A stretch of 64,000 nt of DNA from Spirodela intermedia. Lineage: Eukaryota > Streptophyta > Magnoliopsida > Alismatales > Araceae. The notes beneath the pieces were generated by a model. That model did not search any database and was not told the origin of the DNA. It saw nothing but the letters and a program-made list of their open reading frames with translations. Location: positions 10,571,878 through 10,635,877 of the forward strand of contig LR746264.1 in the NCBI GenBank assembly GCA_902729315.2. The letters run 5' to 3'. The position numbers and the translations under genes are program-made. Numbering within the stretch: position 1 is the first letter of the stretch; every line of letters starts with the position of its first letter. Shown here in pieces: positions 1-12,669 of the stretch.

Positions 1-537
1 GCCATGTTGTGCACCCCCATACACAATCTTGTGTGTGCATTGCTATGCCACCATGCCCACCATTACTGATATGTCTCATCAAAGATTTTGAGGGACATAT
101 AAATCAGGTGAACCTCAAAAAATAAAGATATGGTGAAAGTGCAATTGAGAGAATAGGCCGAAAAACTATCAAAACTAATTGGCCTTCAAAAAGCCCCATG
201 CCCTTCCTAGTTGCAGCTAGAGGAATAGTCAAAGAAAAAGATGATGAAGAAAAGGTAGACAATAGCCATAGTCATAAGATAAAGGCAAAGAGGAAGCAAT
301 GACCAATGGCAAAGGCAATAACAAAAAAGGAAGAAATAAAATAGAAGAATAAGAGAAACCTTTATACCATGGCCCTAGCAACCCTGCCAATTGTGACACA
401 CTAAAAGCTTAGTAAAAACAATGGTGTAGAGTATGAGAAATAATTCTACCTCTCCTCCCTTGCTGAAATGAAATGAGAATATAGTTGAGGTGGGTTGAGG
501 CTCAGAGTTTTATTTTGTTTATTTTGAGTTAATGGTC

Positions 538-575
<38 letters not shown>

Positions 576-2339
576 TATTTATGTGCACCAACATTTTGTG
601 AATTATTTGTATTATACTTGCGTCTTTCTAGTTGAATTAGCTTTTTCCTCTTAATTGACTAAATCCAAATTGATATGTGACATGACCCAACAAATTTTAG
701 ATTCATTTCTTCATATAAATATGTATCTTGTAATTTATTGGCTTTTTACTTTGACATTATGTTGTACCATCTACCCATGGTTTTTTCCCTTTGAAGGGGT
801 GTTGAAAATGTCAATCAAAGTTTTTCAATAGTGAATCTTTTCATTTGGAAGCTCCTAAGATTTTTTTTCTTGTACTCATTTCGAATATCGTATTTTGTCT
901 TCTATTCAAATTCCACTAGATTGTTAAATGCTTGAATGTTTGTCAAATCTTTCCAACATTGGTCAAAGCCATTAGCATGGTCCTTTATCTCCTTGATGCT
1001 CTCAAAAAAAAAATCTTATCACTCTATTGGTGCGTAATAGTTTTGTTACTTTGAAAATTATGATAAGTTGAACCATGTTTTATTTACTATATATATTAGA
1101 GTACAATGGAGGCCATTTAATTTCATGTACTACTAGCACCACCATTTGTCATCAACGTTGGTAGTGATTTAAAATATGATATGTTTTATATTTGATGTCT
1201 AAAATTATTCATCATTAAGAATTAAATATCTAGTAGTAAATCTAGTTTACTCTATTGTACCACAAAGTTTTTTATATTAATTGTGAAGTTTTCTTGTGTA
1301 TTCATATCTATTGACTGCTCTCTATAACGTTTTTTCTATCTTGGAAGAATATATTTTCACCTACATCAGCTTTGTATTATGCCTTTTTCCTATTTAGCTG
1401 TGAGAGATTTTGATGTGCCTCAAAAGGAGCTTACAATATTAGATCTGAAGCTACATGTTGTCATCTATACATTATGCTGAATAAGAAGGTTGAACATTGA
1501 ACTCTAATTATTTGTGATCCCTTATTCTACTGGATAAATGATATGTTGTGTTGCATGAAATTTGTTTTCATTTTTTTACATTTTCCTAAAGTCAAGTGTT
1601 CTTCAAATCATAATGGGGTGGTTTTGATATGTTGTACTCGAAGTGTTTATTTCAAAATGCTCTTACTTACTATAGATTCTGATTGCTTGCACTCCTTTTA
1701 AATGTGGATTAAGAGATAGATACTTTCTAGCCTTTATTTAAGTTAAATCTTTAGGGTATCAAGTTCTTTATCTACCGGTTTTTTAATCATTGAGGTCATT
1801 TTGTAATATGTTGTGTGCATTGTCAATAAATAATTGTTATGCCTCTATATTTGATTGTGCAATTGTTCTACAAGTTCATAGAGAATCAATGAAGATATAT
1901 TTGAACTTGTTGACCATTATATGCCTAGACATCCACTGCATGGACAACATATTGCTCGGAGTATGTAGCGTAATGACTCTCCAAAGTATTGTTATTATAT
2001 CTTTGTCTTTTTAAAATTTAGTTATGTTCTTTTCAAGGTAATTCAATTAAGGTATGAATGAAACTCCTAGTTTGAGCTTCTAGATGGTGTAAATAAGTCA
2101 ATACATATTTTGTGGGAAATACTAAGTATTACTTATTTTGAATCTAGTAGAAAATACAAAAGTGTACATCATCACATCATGTAGCATGAAATTCTGATTA
2201 TATTTTTATTTATTAATATTATAAAATACTTTTTTGTTCATATGATTATTCTTTAGGCTTTTCTATCAATCTTAATTTGATGTTGAATAAAATGGCACAC
2301 CCTTCTGAAGATTCTTGGTGAATGTCTATCCTTATAAGT
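1..2339. other. AT-rich intergenic DNA, no gene seen
   Basis: Low-complexity AT-rich sequence with stops in all frames and no recognisable coding similarity. It contains a perfect (AT)16 tract at 541-572. It lies beyond the truncated 3' LTR of the adjacent gypsy relic and probably consists of older retroelement debris. Confidence 0.6.
541..572. repeat. (AT)16 microsatellite
   Basis: Uninterrupted AT dinucleotide run read directly from the sequence. Confidence 0.97.
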
Positions 2340-2463
2340 TATCATTGTGATACGATTCTCCTCTCTACTTTCTCTTTCCTTTTATAACCTTCTATCGTGA
2401 TACCTTTTCTTCTCTATTTGTCTATTCTCTTATGGCAAATATATCTTTAGGGGTACTGTATTA
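2340..2463 (-). repeat. Truncated 3' LTR fragment
   Basis: It shares the ACAGTACCCCTAAAGA start and the downstream GGTAT-n-TAGAAGGT segment with the LTR at 7187-7721. The copy has lost about 60 bp internally, and similarity fades below about 2340. Confidence 0.65.
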
Positions 2464-3988
2464 GTACTCATCTCATTCAAATCACTCTGTCTTCAAGGTG
2501 AAAGTCAAGAAATTTATTAATGATCTTTAAAGTTACTTTTCATATTACTTCAAATTATAGAAGACTTGTCAATTCGATTAGGACCTCAGTTCTTACTATT
2601 GTAAACCAAAGCTCGTGATAAGACTCTAGTTCAAGTCTCCACTCAAGCTATTGTGTTAAATTTGAAGAAAGGGGTTGTACACAATCTTGAAATCTTATTA
2701 TCCTATGTAGTTGTGATACATGAAACATAGGGATAATAAAAAAATAGACCAGAAGATCTAATTGATAGACTAATTGGCCCACATGATGGAGGACCTTATA
2801 TGGTCCAAAATACTATGGTGCTAATTTTTCATTTGACTTTTTGATTAAGAATTTCATCTAGAATAGTTGAAGGTGAAGATAAACAAAGTCTTCTTCCATA
2901 AATTGAATATTGTCTTCTTCTATTAGTCTTCTATTTTATATTGGTTTAGGTATGCATCATTTAGTCTTTGATGATAGTGCACATTTGATCTCTATCTTGT
3001 AATTGTTGATCTACTACAAAAAGAGATGAGAGTGACTGTCATATTTGATGATAGTAGGAGAATTCTATCCATAAGTCACGTTGAATGGAGTTGTCTTGAG
3101 AGATGAATGATAAGCAGCATTGTAGTAATACTCAGTCTAATGCAACAATTCACTCCATATGGCTTATTAAATACAAAATATCTTAATCATCTTAATTAAG
3201 TTTCTAAGTACTTATTGATGAGCTCTAATTGTCCATCAATTTGAGAGTGGTATGAAGTATTCATTTTTAATTCAACACCTTATAATGTGAATAGTTACTT
3301 CTAAAAATTACTAATAAAAAGTTTGTCACAATCTGAAATAATTGATTTTAACATTCTATATAGTCATACCACTTCTTTAGAAAAGATAAGTGCCACTTTA
3401 GGAATTCAAATTAGATGTTTTAGAGGAATAAAGTAACTATATTTACTCAATCTGTCCATGACAACTAGTATGAAATTTAAGCTCATAGATCAAGATAATT
3501 TCTCTAAGGAATCTATAGTTAAGTACTCTTAGATTCATGCAAGTACTAGTAATGATTAAAGTAAACCTACAAAAGTAAGTGAAGATGTTTTGTGTTTTTG
3601 ACATGTTGCACACCTATCAATATATCTAAAATTGATCTTTCCATAACGTTCAAGGAAGTAATACCTTTTACCAGACTTACATCTCCTTTCAAGGTTTTTT
3701 ATCTTCTCATCCATCACAATTTTTATAATTAATAGTTGTCAATGAACAAACATCCATTTAATTGTTCCCAACCACTATATACTAAGTATGAGATTTATGC
3801 TCCTTAGCTACAAAGGTAAGAAATTCTGTGTAATTATTAATCCTTGTAGTTATAGAGTATTATCTTTATAATTTTTCTACCTTTTGATTATATGTTCATT
3901 ACCCGTAATGATGTTGTAACTCATAAATTCATTTAGAGTTAATTCAAGTTCCTTTGTTAGACTCAAACATATGAAATTATGTGTGACA

Positions 3989-5841
3989 ATTTACCTTAAT
4001 AGTAACATCATGATTGTATAAGGTATCAATGTGACTTCGTTGTTGTTTATTAAATCACACAAATTAAATATTTATAAAATTAGAAAGTATTATTTTTAGA
4101 TATTTAGAAGTATTTCTATACAAATATATTAATTATATTTTAATAAAAGCTTCAAAAATAGTAAAGATTTTCCAAGTTGATCTTAGGGATGCAAACTAAT
4201 ATCAAGTAAACTTTCATATTTTTTTTTGATAAAAATATAATTTCTATGATTTTTGGACTAAGAAATAAAGATAAATTATATTTAAAATTCAAAAAAAAGG
4301 AAATAAAGATGCAAATGTCATGATGATGTCAGTAGCTAGATGAATGTGAATCAGATGAAGATAGAGTTTTGTTCATTTATTTTTACGTAAGTAATTACAA
4401 ACAATTTAATTGATCAAATTAAAATCTATAAAAGTCAGAATAATCATATTTGAATGAAGAAGATTTTCAAAACTTGAAATCACATAAGTTTTTTATCAGT
4501 AAATTAAGTAACAAAAAAGTTTAAAGTATGAAAGGTAAAGTTTCAACTTCACAATACCGATTGTTGACATTATTTGTGTTTGAAAAGATTATTACGTGAT
4601 GTCCATGATCTCAAAAGATCTCCTTTGATATAGATGACCCAAGTATTCTTTAGATCTATTTTTTAAGTCTAAAAAATGATGATAAAAGTTAAACTAGTTA
4701 AAAATAGTAAATAGAGTTATAACATTGTGACAATAATATATTGGAATCTTGAGCATTTGAGAGAGACTATTATGTAATGTACATGACCCTAAAGCTTTCT
4801 TCAGATATAACGACGTGATTAATGTCTATATCTTCTTATGAAGTCTAAAAATCAATGAAGTGGGTCGACAGATCTTCTATGACATATAGTGAAAAAATAA
4901 TGACTTTACGAATCTCAACAATTGTTACCTAACGGAGATAAGTTAAATGGAGGTGGGGTGTGTCTTATAGAGTTTTATCTTTAGGTCCACGTGATAAGAA
5001 AAGACTCTTCATCACATCTAATACGTTATCAAGAGATGGCAACTCATTTATCAGTGGATTGTACTTTTTTCGACGATGATTTTTTTGTCGATTAATCATA
5101 AATAATTTACTTGATTAATTTACGATCTTTTTATCTATGATCGTTCAATAATTTGAGGTGTAACAATGCTATGTGAATCACATCAATGAGATTTTTATTG
5201 ATGATTAAGCAATTATGACAACTTAGTCATTGATCAACACCATGTAGAAAAATCATGATTTATCAAATAAAAATATTTATTTTGACTCTAATGAGATTCA
5301 AATCTTCTTCGATTGCCTACTTGTAAGAGAGATTATGATATAAATACATTAATATTCTTATCTAGTGACATTATAAGGATATCTTTTTCTTATCATTATA
5401 TAATATTATAGATATATAAATATTAAAAGTAGGTGACACCAAATGGTGGCCAGATTTAGTCTCACATCAGGTATTTTCGGACACTTAAGACATGTATATA
5501 GTAATATGACTTTTGTGTTCAATAAGTCTCTCACATGTGTATGACCATTCCTTATCTCACACATGTTTGACAACCAATGACGTAGAAGAAGAGTGACGCA
5601 CATGTGCTGTATCAATCCTTAATCATTTAAGCCCATTGTTTGTAGCTTCATCAAATTGTACTTTCAACTGGCTTGTGGGCCTAGTTGGCTGGTGGAACCT
5701 TTATTTTTTTATATTTATTTTAAAAATATAATTATATAATTTATATAAAATCACATAATTAATCAAAAACTATTTTTCACAATTTAACACACATATAAGT
5801 CTATTTATCATGAGCTGGGCTTAAATTATATTATTAACTCA
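3989..5841 (-). mobile_element. Solo LTR nested in the gypsy relic (left copy)
   Basis: About 1.85 kb, bounded on the minus strand by a TGAGTTAATAAT start at 5841 and flanked by a 5-bp direct duplication (TGACA on the plus strand at 3984-3988 and 5842-5846). It is diverged but colinear over its whole length with the reverse complement of 61504-63252, including shared blocks such as GTGGACCTAAAGATAAAACT. No internal coding domain was seen, so a solo LTR is the simplest reading. It carries an internal tandem duplication near 4600-4860 that the right copy lacks. Confidence 0.82.
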
Positions 5842-7186
5842 TGACAATAAAGACTTATCATGTAATTTTTAGTTTCATTCATTCTAATTGTGTAAGTCTA
5901 ATTATAAAATTCAATGATGCATGTATAGTGAGCAATGTTCATTTCTCAATACACAAATCTTTTAAATCAGCTCAATCAGCTTCTAATTCATACTAAATCA
6001 ATTTATCATCAAAATGAATAATTAAATGTGGAAAAGTTTCTTACAATGATGACTAAGGCCACATTTGTCATCACAGTAGAATTATAAACTTTTGATCCTA
6101 TGTTCATGAACTTTAGCACATGTTAATTGAATTTTTCATCTTTGTTTGCCTTACAAAGGATTGTTGTCTCTCCTTATTTTATTTGTTTCATATTGAATTG
6201 TTGACTTCTAGGAGAATTATGTATTCTCTCATCATTTCATATAGTATTTCCTCTTGACAAGAAAAATCTTATTTTTCTTGATGTGTAGCTAGACATATGA
6301 TGAGTCTCTATTCTAATCTATTTAGGTAAACTGATATGCCATGCTTCACATAAGATGTTTAGGTGCTCTTTGACCTCTAATAAGGTGTTCATAATTTCTA
6401 ATAATCCCATTGGATTTTTTCTGAACAATTCATATTAAATTTTTAAGTTGAAACCTTTTTAAATATGTATAATTTGTTACTTCCTTTGAAATCTTGAGAA
6501 GGTAGAGAAGCTTCAAATTTTTGTCTATAATTGGATACAAATCCTTCCTACTTAATATCAAAAAATTATTAATACATATTTTCCACTTTGGAAGTTTCAA
6601 AATGCCTCTCAAGTTACATGTAAAAAATCTTATCAATTCTTTAATGGATCTCTATCCTCCATCAACATGTACAATTCCAATGTTGTATCATCTAAGTATA
6701 AGTTGATTACCTCTATTTGTTCTTCTTCTTAAATTTTATTAATTCAAAAATATATTTCTGTACATTAGAGCCATCCTTCAATATTGCCTCCTTTGAAGAT
6801 GCCAAGGTCTCTTTTATTTCCTTGTCTATTTCCAATTAACATTGAATTTGGAACAAGTATGAAGGTTGGTACCTCAGGTTGTGAATTTGGCTATCTCTAG
6901 TTGCTCATTCTTTAGAGAATTTTTGGCTAATTGATATGTCATACTGGCTGTTGTATCCTTCTTTTCTAATGGTAACAACTTTTCACTAACAGAGTTCTTG
7001 AATTCATCAACCTTCTCATCCATCTATTGAAAGAATTATTGTAGTAGATCTATCAATTATGACTTCAACTTTTGTAGCTCCTCCTTTATACTCCGTTGTT
7101 TTTCCTTGATTTGTTCTACATTGGTCTCTAATCCCTCTGTAATGCTTAGTTCTATGCCTCTAGAAACTTACTCTGATATCGATTGA

Positions 7187-7721
7187 TAGCCGATTAAGAA
7201 CATCTTCGAATTGGTTTTATTTATATCTCCAAGCTGGTGAGTGAGGCTTCGGCAATTGAGAACACCCATCTTGCTTTCTCGATTTTATATATGTATCTCC
7301 GGCTGTCAAGCTGGGGAGTTATGGAGTTACTGGTTTTTGAATTACCAGTTTTTGAGTTAACGAGTTAGGGAGTTACACTGTCAATGGAAAACCCAAGTTA
7401 GTTAGGTATACTAGATGGATGCTCTCCAATAGGTCTACGGTTTCCCAACCCACTAAATAGGAGTGATCTCTGCCTCCTCTTGGACAAAAAGGAAAAATAT
7501 AAACAATGTATTCAAAGAAAAATAAGATAAAATAGTGAACAGGAATTAGTTTGAGAGAATTCCTCACTCTTCCTTTACTCTCGTGACCTTCTACCACAAT
7601 ACCCCTTCTTTTCACAGAGGAGGGTATTTATATCATTCAGTCCATTCTTATTACAGTGTTTGCTACATAAACTTCTAGACTGTTCTTTTATGGTGAACAT
7701 GTCTTTAGGGGTACTGTATCA
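7187..7721 (-). repeat. 5' LTR of the left gypsy relic
   Basis: The minus-strand copy begins TGATACAGTACCCCTAAAGA at 7721 and ends just before the primer-binding-site relic. A TATA-like GATATAAATACCC lies near 7622-7637 on the minus strand. The first part matches 2340-2463, the truncated 3' LTR, where the leading TG has decayed to TA. Confidence 0.75.
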
Positions 7722-7984
7722 TATTGATTTTAGGAGGTTCCATCTCCATTATATTTTTGCTATATTTTTACTGTAATATTTATCTTGAAAGTTGCATGCA
7801 ACTATCTCCAGCCCTATCAATGACTGTAAGGTCTTTATTTGCTCTCCTCTATTGATCCACAATGTATTCCCCATCTTTTTTGTTTTCATGTTCTTTTCCC
7901 TTTAGCGGAACTGGAGAGGTCAAGTGTCTTCACATGCCACTTACTTGGAACCATAGCCTGTGTTCTTCTAATTTGCTTCTGCAG

Positions 7985-8683
7985 GCGTTGAAGCAGCAAG
8001 AGATATCTGTTGCGTTGAGATCCAACGTTGAAAGAATATCACCTGGTACAGCCATCTATATAGTCGACACATTGGGTAATGATTCTAATCATGCAGCCTC
8101 ATTAATGCTGCTAAATCTGTTTTTTATTTTTTAGTTTTTGGGTACCAATCTGATTTGGAACAATTTCACCTGGAAACATTCTCTCAGTGGTCTGGTTTCC
8201 TGTGTGTCAAAATTTCACAGGGGAGCTGAGGACCTTATACAGGATTACTCCGATAGCTGTCATTGGGGGCTCATTCCTACCCGAGTTGTCTGGCCACAAT
8301 CTCTCTGAGGCTGCTGCTGCGGGCTGCGCTGTTCTGACTGGTGAGCCCCAAGATCATGTTTATAATCCCAGTATCGTTGCTCGTCAGCCGTTCTCGGGTT
8401 CCAGCGCCTTTCGTCGGGCACTTCTCTCATATGATAAGGCAAATGACGACATCAGAGCGATTGTCAGTCTGGCAGGTGAAAACATAGATGGTTTCTGACA
8501 CCTTCCTCAATCAGTAGAGATTATTTCGTATGATTATGCCCGCAACAGGTCTCCGGGAGAGAGGAGCTCGAGGAAGCCCTGGAAGCCCGAAGGAGGGCCG
8601 CGAAGCAGGCGTCCTACGCCGTCTCAGGGGGCGTGGTCGGGCGGGTTTGGGAGCTCATCACCGCGAAGCAGGCGTCCTCTTAG
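7985..8683 (+). CDS. KDTA: Kdo transferase (KDTA/WaaA-like), 3' four exons, partial
   Basis: This is the C-terminal part of 3-deoxy-D-manno-octulosonate transferase, a GT30 enzyme. In bacteria it adds Kdo to lipid A, and the plant protein is reported as mitochondrial. Exons 7985-8075, 8221-8340, 8405-8475 and 8549-8683 (stop TAG) have GT/AG borders and matching phases (1, 1, 0). Diagnostic stretches are IYIVDTLGELR, PIAVIGGSFLP, GHNLSEAAAAGCAV and, in the third exon, VGHFSHM. The last exon reads VSGREELEEALEARRRAAKQ onward and appears about ten residues shorter than relatives in its middle, judged from memory of the family. All N-terminal exons are missing. Immediately upstream is the 5' LTR of a gypsy relic, so either a very long intron holds the transposon or the gene was truncated by it. 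Confidence 0.85.
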
Positions 8684-9043
8684 AGCCGCCACAGAAGGCA
8701 TTAGAACCCTTTAGCCTCAGCCCGGACGTCGCCGGTGAGGGATGTGGCGGCCTCGCCACCGGCCGCCGTGCCGTCTCTGAGACCAACCGTTGTCGGTGGA
8801 GGGGAGTAATAACCAGTGGTAGATCTTCTTGCCCGACTCGGCGATTTTTTTAGGGGGTGTCGGTTGTCGAGGCCAGATCCGAGTCGGGATCGCGGGCAGG
8901 TCAGCACGTGCAGAGCCCGCAGCCACACAAAGACAATAACGCTGACCGTGAACTGTCACGATGACGTCGCCACTGCCATCCTCTCCCCCGAGACGAAGCA
9001 CGTCCCGAGTCAGTTACCACCACCCGCGCGTTCTCAACCCCCT

Positions 9044-9101
9044 TCTCTCTCTCTCCCTCTCTCTCTCTCTCTCTCACATATACACACACACACACACACT
9101 C
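9044..9101. repeat. (CT)n followed by (CA)n microsatellite in 5' leader region
   Basis: CT tract at about 9044-9077, then CATATA, then a CA tract to about 9101. It lies about 500 bp upstream of the DUF3527 start codon, so it is probably in the promoter or 5' UTR. CT/GA tracts in plant leaders can bind GAGA/BPC proteins; that role is inferred here. Confidence 0.85.
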
Positions 9102-9600
9102 TGAGTATTAAGCTGAGCTGAGCTGGGGTTTATCTGGTGGATCTCTCCGTAACTGGGTCGCTTCTTACGTCTTGTCTCGGCCGGTGCTGCTGTCGCTGTT
9201 CCGCGGGGCCCTTTCTCCTTGCCCCTCCTGCGGGGAAACTGGGTTGCCATTTATTTTTCTGGTTTCCACTCGTGTTTCTCCGTTTGTTGGCAGCGCAGAG
9301 AACTTCGCCAACGCTCTGACGGGGAGTTGGCGGCGTCTGTTCTGTTCGCTCGGCCGCCCTAAACTGCTCCTCTTCTGCAGACCTGTGAATATTTCTTACG
9401 CCATCGCGTTTCTGTGATCCCCTTCCTTCTGTGGGGTGCTGCCGGCCGTGGCCTTCCCTTCGGTGTCTTTATTTGTTTATTTTCGCGGGGATTTCTTTGT
9501 CGCCATTGTTTCCAGCGCGTCTCGGCCTCCTGTTTCAGGCCCCATTGGATCCGTCGAGGCTATCCTTCCTGTGACCACCATAAATGTCGCCATAGCTGTC

Positions 9601-11934
9601 ATGATGGGGTACCCCACGAAGGTCAAAGAAAGCCCACTGCATCAAAACCCTATATCGGCGAAGGGCGTGATCTTCTCCCACAGAGCGAATGGAGATCAAA
9701 AGCTGGGAGAGAACGTGAAACCCCCTCAAGGTTATCAACATGAGCCATTGCCGCTGTTCTCCCCTAAATCTCCAGGGTTTCGTCAGAAGCCGCTGCCACT
9801 CGGTGGATTAGCTGATTCTACAGTGCCTGCCGATGACCTGTCAAATGCCCAGGAGGGAGTTCTGAACCATGGAGTTCTCGAGTGGCAGCGACCCGCGAAA
9901 TGGAAGGATGGCTGCAGAAAGGCGACCGTCGACAAGAAAGCCGCAGTATCTCCCGCAAGAAGCGACGCCTCTTCAATCTCCTCAACCTGTGAGTTCTCGA
10001 GCGAATCTTGCAGGAGCAGCGGGAGTAGTTGTCTCGCCTGCAGGAACCAGTTCTCCCTGAGCCTTCAACAGGATTACTCCGCGGAAGAAGAAGCGCTATC
10101 AGAAAGAGCTTCCAGGAATGGCATGAGACATCGTATGCCTGACAGGGCTCCCAGTAAATTCCACATCAAGTCCCGCGTATCTATCTCTGGCGAGGAGTGT
10201 TTACAAACGGAAAGATTGGTGGCCAAGGTTGAGCAGAACAGGAGAAGCGGTCTTCCTTCTGAAGCCGTGTTTGTTGAGACAGGGCACCATTTTGCAGGCC
10301 CAGGTTCTATCAACAGAAGGCTGAAGACCCTGGAGGCTACATCAGGCTGTCGAGACAGATCTGGAGGCTCTGGCCAGTCGGGTCTGGAATGGTGCGACTC
10401 CAGACTCCCTATTGCTGCAGATTGTCTTGATGATCATGATTCAGGGCTCACCCATGGGAAGCAACAAAAGGGCTTCACAGCCGAACCAGCTACAAGCTGG
10501 GACCTGAATCGGTTGCCAAGGATCAGTACATCAGGAAGAGAAGCATCAAATGACAGTCCCTCGCAAGCACGTCTGGGTGATTTGATTAGAAGCTCCATGT
10601 TGAGGGCCGCATCAGCTACCAGGCAACCGGAGTTGGCATCTGCCTCTTCGTTTGATGATGGAGGCCCAGCGCCCGATAGCAGCAGAGCTAGGAGCATCCC
10701 TCTAAGAAGGTTGTTAGATCCATGGCTGAAGCCCAGAAAGGTGGCAGCTGGCTCGCCTGGACCTTCCGTACGTGGGAGGAAGGTGGGAGTCCCCACACAG
10801 GAAGAGATGGCACCTCCTTGTGTCCTGCACGATTCAGACCAAGGCAGCCCAAACTCCTGCCACAGCAGTTATGTGAGTGGGTCGGCCTCCTCGAGATGGG
10901 TTTCCATGGGAACCCCTGGTTCAATTCGTGATGGGGAGTACGAAATGAAGCAAAGCCTTCTGCGGCTCACTTGGAAGAATGGCTTTCCTCTATTCACATT
11001 CTCTGTCAACGAAAGTGATATCCTGGCAGCCACGAGGAAGATCGGCAGTCCCAGTAAGGAAGACTCTGAATTCAGTTATACATTTTACTATGTCCGTGAA
11101 GAGAAGAAGAAGAGCGGGGGCTGGATGAATCAGGGAAAGAAGAGCAGTAGGAAAGAACTCGTCTCCAGCGTAGCGGGTCAGATGAATATTGCATCCAGCA
11201 GATGCCCCAGATATGGCTCTTCCATGAAGGAGTTCATCCTCTTTGCCCCTGAGGTACGCCCCACAGCTGATGAAGCTCCAGAGTCTTATCCAGGCACCGA
11301 GCTTGCAGCCATTTCTGTCAGGGTTCCGCAAGAACAAGCAGAAACCTCCGCCAATGATTTTGTTCAGAATACCAATGGGAAACACCCTAGCCCATCTGTG
11401 TGCGTCTCAGAGAGCAAGAGATATGTGGAAGTGACTTCCCCAAATATAGCGGTTGTATTGCCTAGTCAAGTTCATGGCCTGTCGAGCAAAGAAAACGGAG
11501 GAAAACCTTCACCTCTGCTAGACCGGTGGAGATCTGGGGGACTTTGTGATTGTGGAGGTTGGGATGTTGGTTGCGCTCTGACAGTTCTAATAAATCATCG
11601 TCAAGATACCAACTGTACTTCAACCCAAACCTATTCCACTGCAGATGGCACTCATCGGGTAGAGCTCTTCTTTCAGGTATTATCTTAATCTTCTTCACTA
11701 TGATTTATCTTTCTTCGTGAAGGACTTTATACTGACAGATCCAAGTGACAATTATCGCAGGGAGAGAGCAGCGAAGGCAGACCTGCCTTCAGCTTGGTCG
11801 TCTTCAAGGAAGGCCTTTACACGGTCGACTTCCATGCCTCCATCGGCCCACTGCAGGCATTCGCTACTTGCATATCACTTCTGCATAGCAGGAACTCCAC
11901 CGGCCTTCGGGCCCTGAAGAAGCCACATAAATAA
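9601..11934 (+). CDS. DUF3527-domain protein
   Basis: Plant-specific protein of unknown biochemical role. Exon 1 is 9601-11676 and exon 2 is 11761-11934, joined CAG|gt...cgcag|GGA in phase 0, giving about 749 residues. I place the start at the tandem ATGs 9601/9604 (MMGYPTKVKES). The reading frame is open further upstream to 9436, but that part looks like leader sequence. The first 440 residues are polar, serine-rich and low in recognisable domains. The C-terminal third is the DUF3527 region: LRLTWKNGFPLFTFSV, SYTFYYV, and the hallmark PSPLLDRWRSGGLCDCGGWD, followed by the exon 2 ending FKEGLYTVDFHASIGPLQAF. KDTA ends 0.9 kb upstream on the same strand, and the next gene converges from the right. 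Confidence 0.93.
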
Positions 11935-12669
11935 AGAAGGTATTTCTGTTTCAATCGCCAGCTCCTCTTGTAAAACTTTGACCGACCAGTTTCTCGGTGG
12001 ATCCTGTCCTACCGAGTAAGCTCTCATGATCATGTAGAGTTGATGCCAAGGGGTGGTTCCTTGTTCGAAAGCTTCACTGAAAGATAGAGGATTCAGATTC
12101 ATTATATCTGGCCAATCTGCGCCTGCAAGAAAAGGCTTGAGCTGGCGCTGTGGTTACTGCCGATGGTGGCGGCCTAAGGAAGGTTGGCAAGAGACACGGA
12201 TGACCTCCTGACGAAAGTCAACGTGCCGCCGCCCAAAGATCTGGGGACAGCCCTTGTGCTGCTGTAGTAGCTAGCTGCAAGTTGTTGGAACTCGTTTTGG
12301 ATGGCTATACAATGTATCTGTGCATCGTCATCCTGTTGTAGATTCTCCTTGGCAGATGTGCGAACACGTTCGTTGCTGGCTTTTCTTCTGTTTTAATAAT
12401 CGCCACTAGTATCTTTATAATGTTACAGTTGACCATGGGCTCCAGTCAATTAATTGCTGTATCTGGTATTTATGGGAACTCCTAGGCAGCCTGGTAAAAT
12501 ATGCACCGCAAAAGACAGCCCTGTTAGAACGTGTTCCATGCGATCTACAATTCTTCAGGAGACTGATTCCCAGATGCCCATCACAGAAGAATGGCGAGTT
12601 TATTGAGAAGAGATTACAACAAACCTTGGCTCTGTAGGCAACCGGAAAATTGGGTGTGTACTGTTCTTA
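11935..12669. other. Convergent 3' intergenic region
   Basis: About 735 bp between the DUF3527 stop (+) and the NTF2-like gene stop (-). It should contain both 3' UTRs. No coding similarity or repeat was seen. Confidence 0.6.

Larger units (their letters stand above)
2340..7721 (-). mobile_element. Degenerate Ty3/gypsy LTR retrotransposon (minus strand)
   Basis: Read on the minus strand this is a decayed Ty3/gypsy element. The 5' LTR spans about 7187-7721 and starts TGATACAGTACCCC. A primer-binding-site relic at 7171-7182 (GATATCAGAG) resembles the initiator tRNA-Met site TGGTATCAGAGC. Gag follows, with a DGSNVQKYIF stretch near 6750 (family form DGSNPxxWIF) and a CCHC zinc knuckle near 6034-6078 (C-x4-C-x4-H-x3-C region reading CDDKCGLSHHCKK). 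Integrase is at about 2750-3760 (CATCQKHK, VVMDRLSKYS, SYHSQIDGQ, YFGPYKVL). The 3' LTR survives only as about 120 bp at 2340-2463. Reverse transcriptase and RNase H are largely missing between gag and integrase, and that gap holds a later solo LTR. All frames carry stops, so the element is dead. Confidence 0.88.

Noticed and set aside
8341-8498. Read-through of KDTA exon 2 into EPQDHVYN onward
   Set aside because: A strong GTGAGC donor at 8341 and a conserved VGHFSHM exon at 8405 in the right phase show this is intron and exon in the wrong frame.
8530-8853. Arg/Gly-rich 107-codon plus frame
   Set aside because: Off-frame shadow of the KDTA last exon; the conserved frame is VSGREELEEAL.
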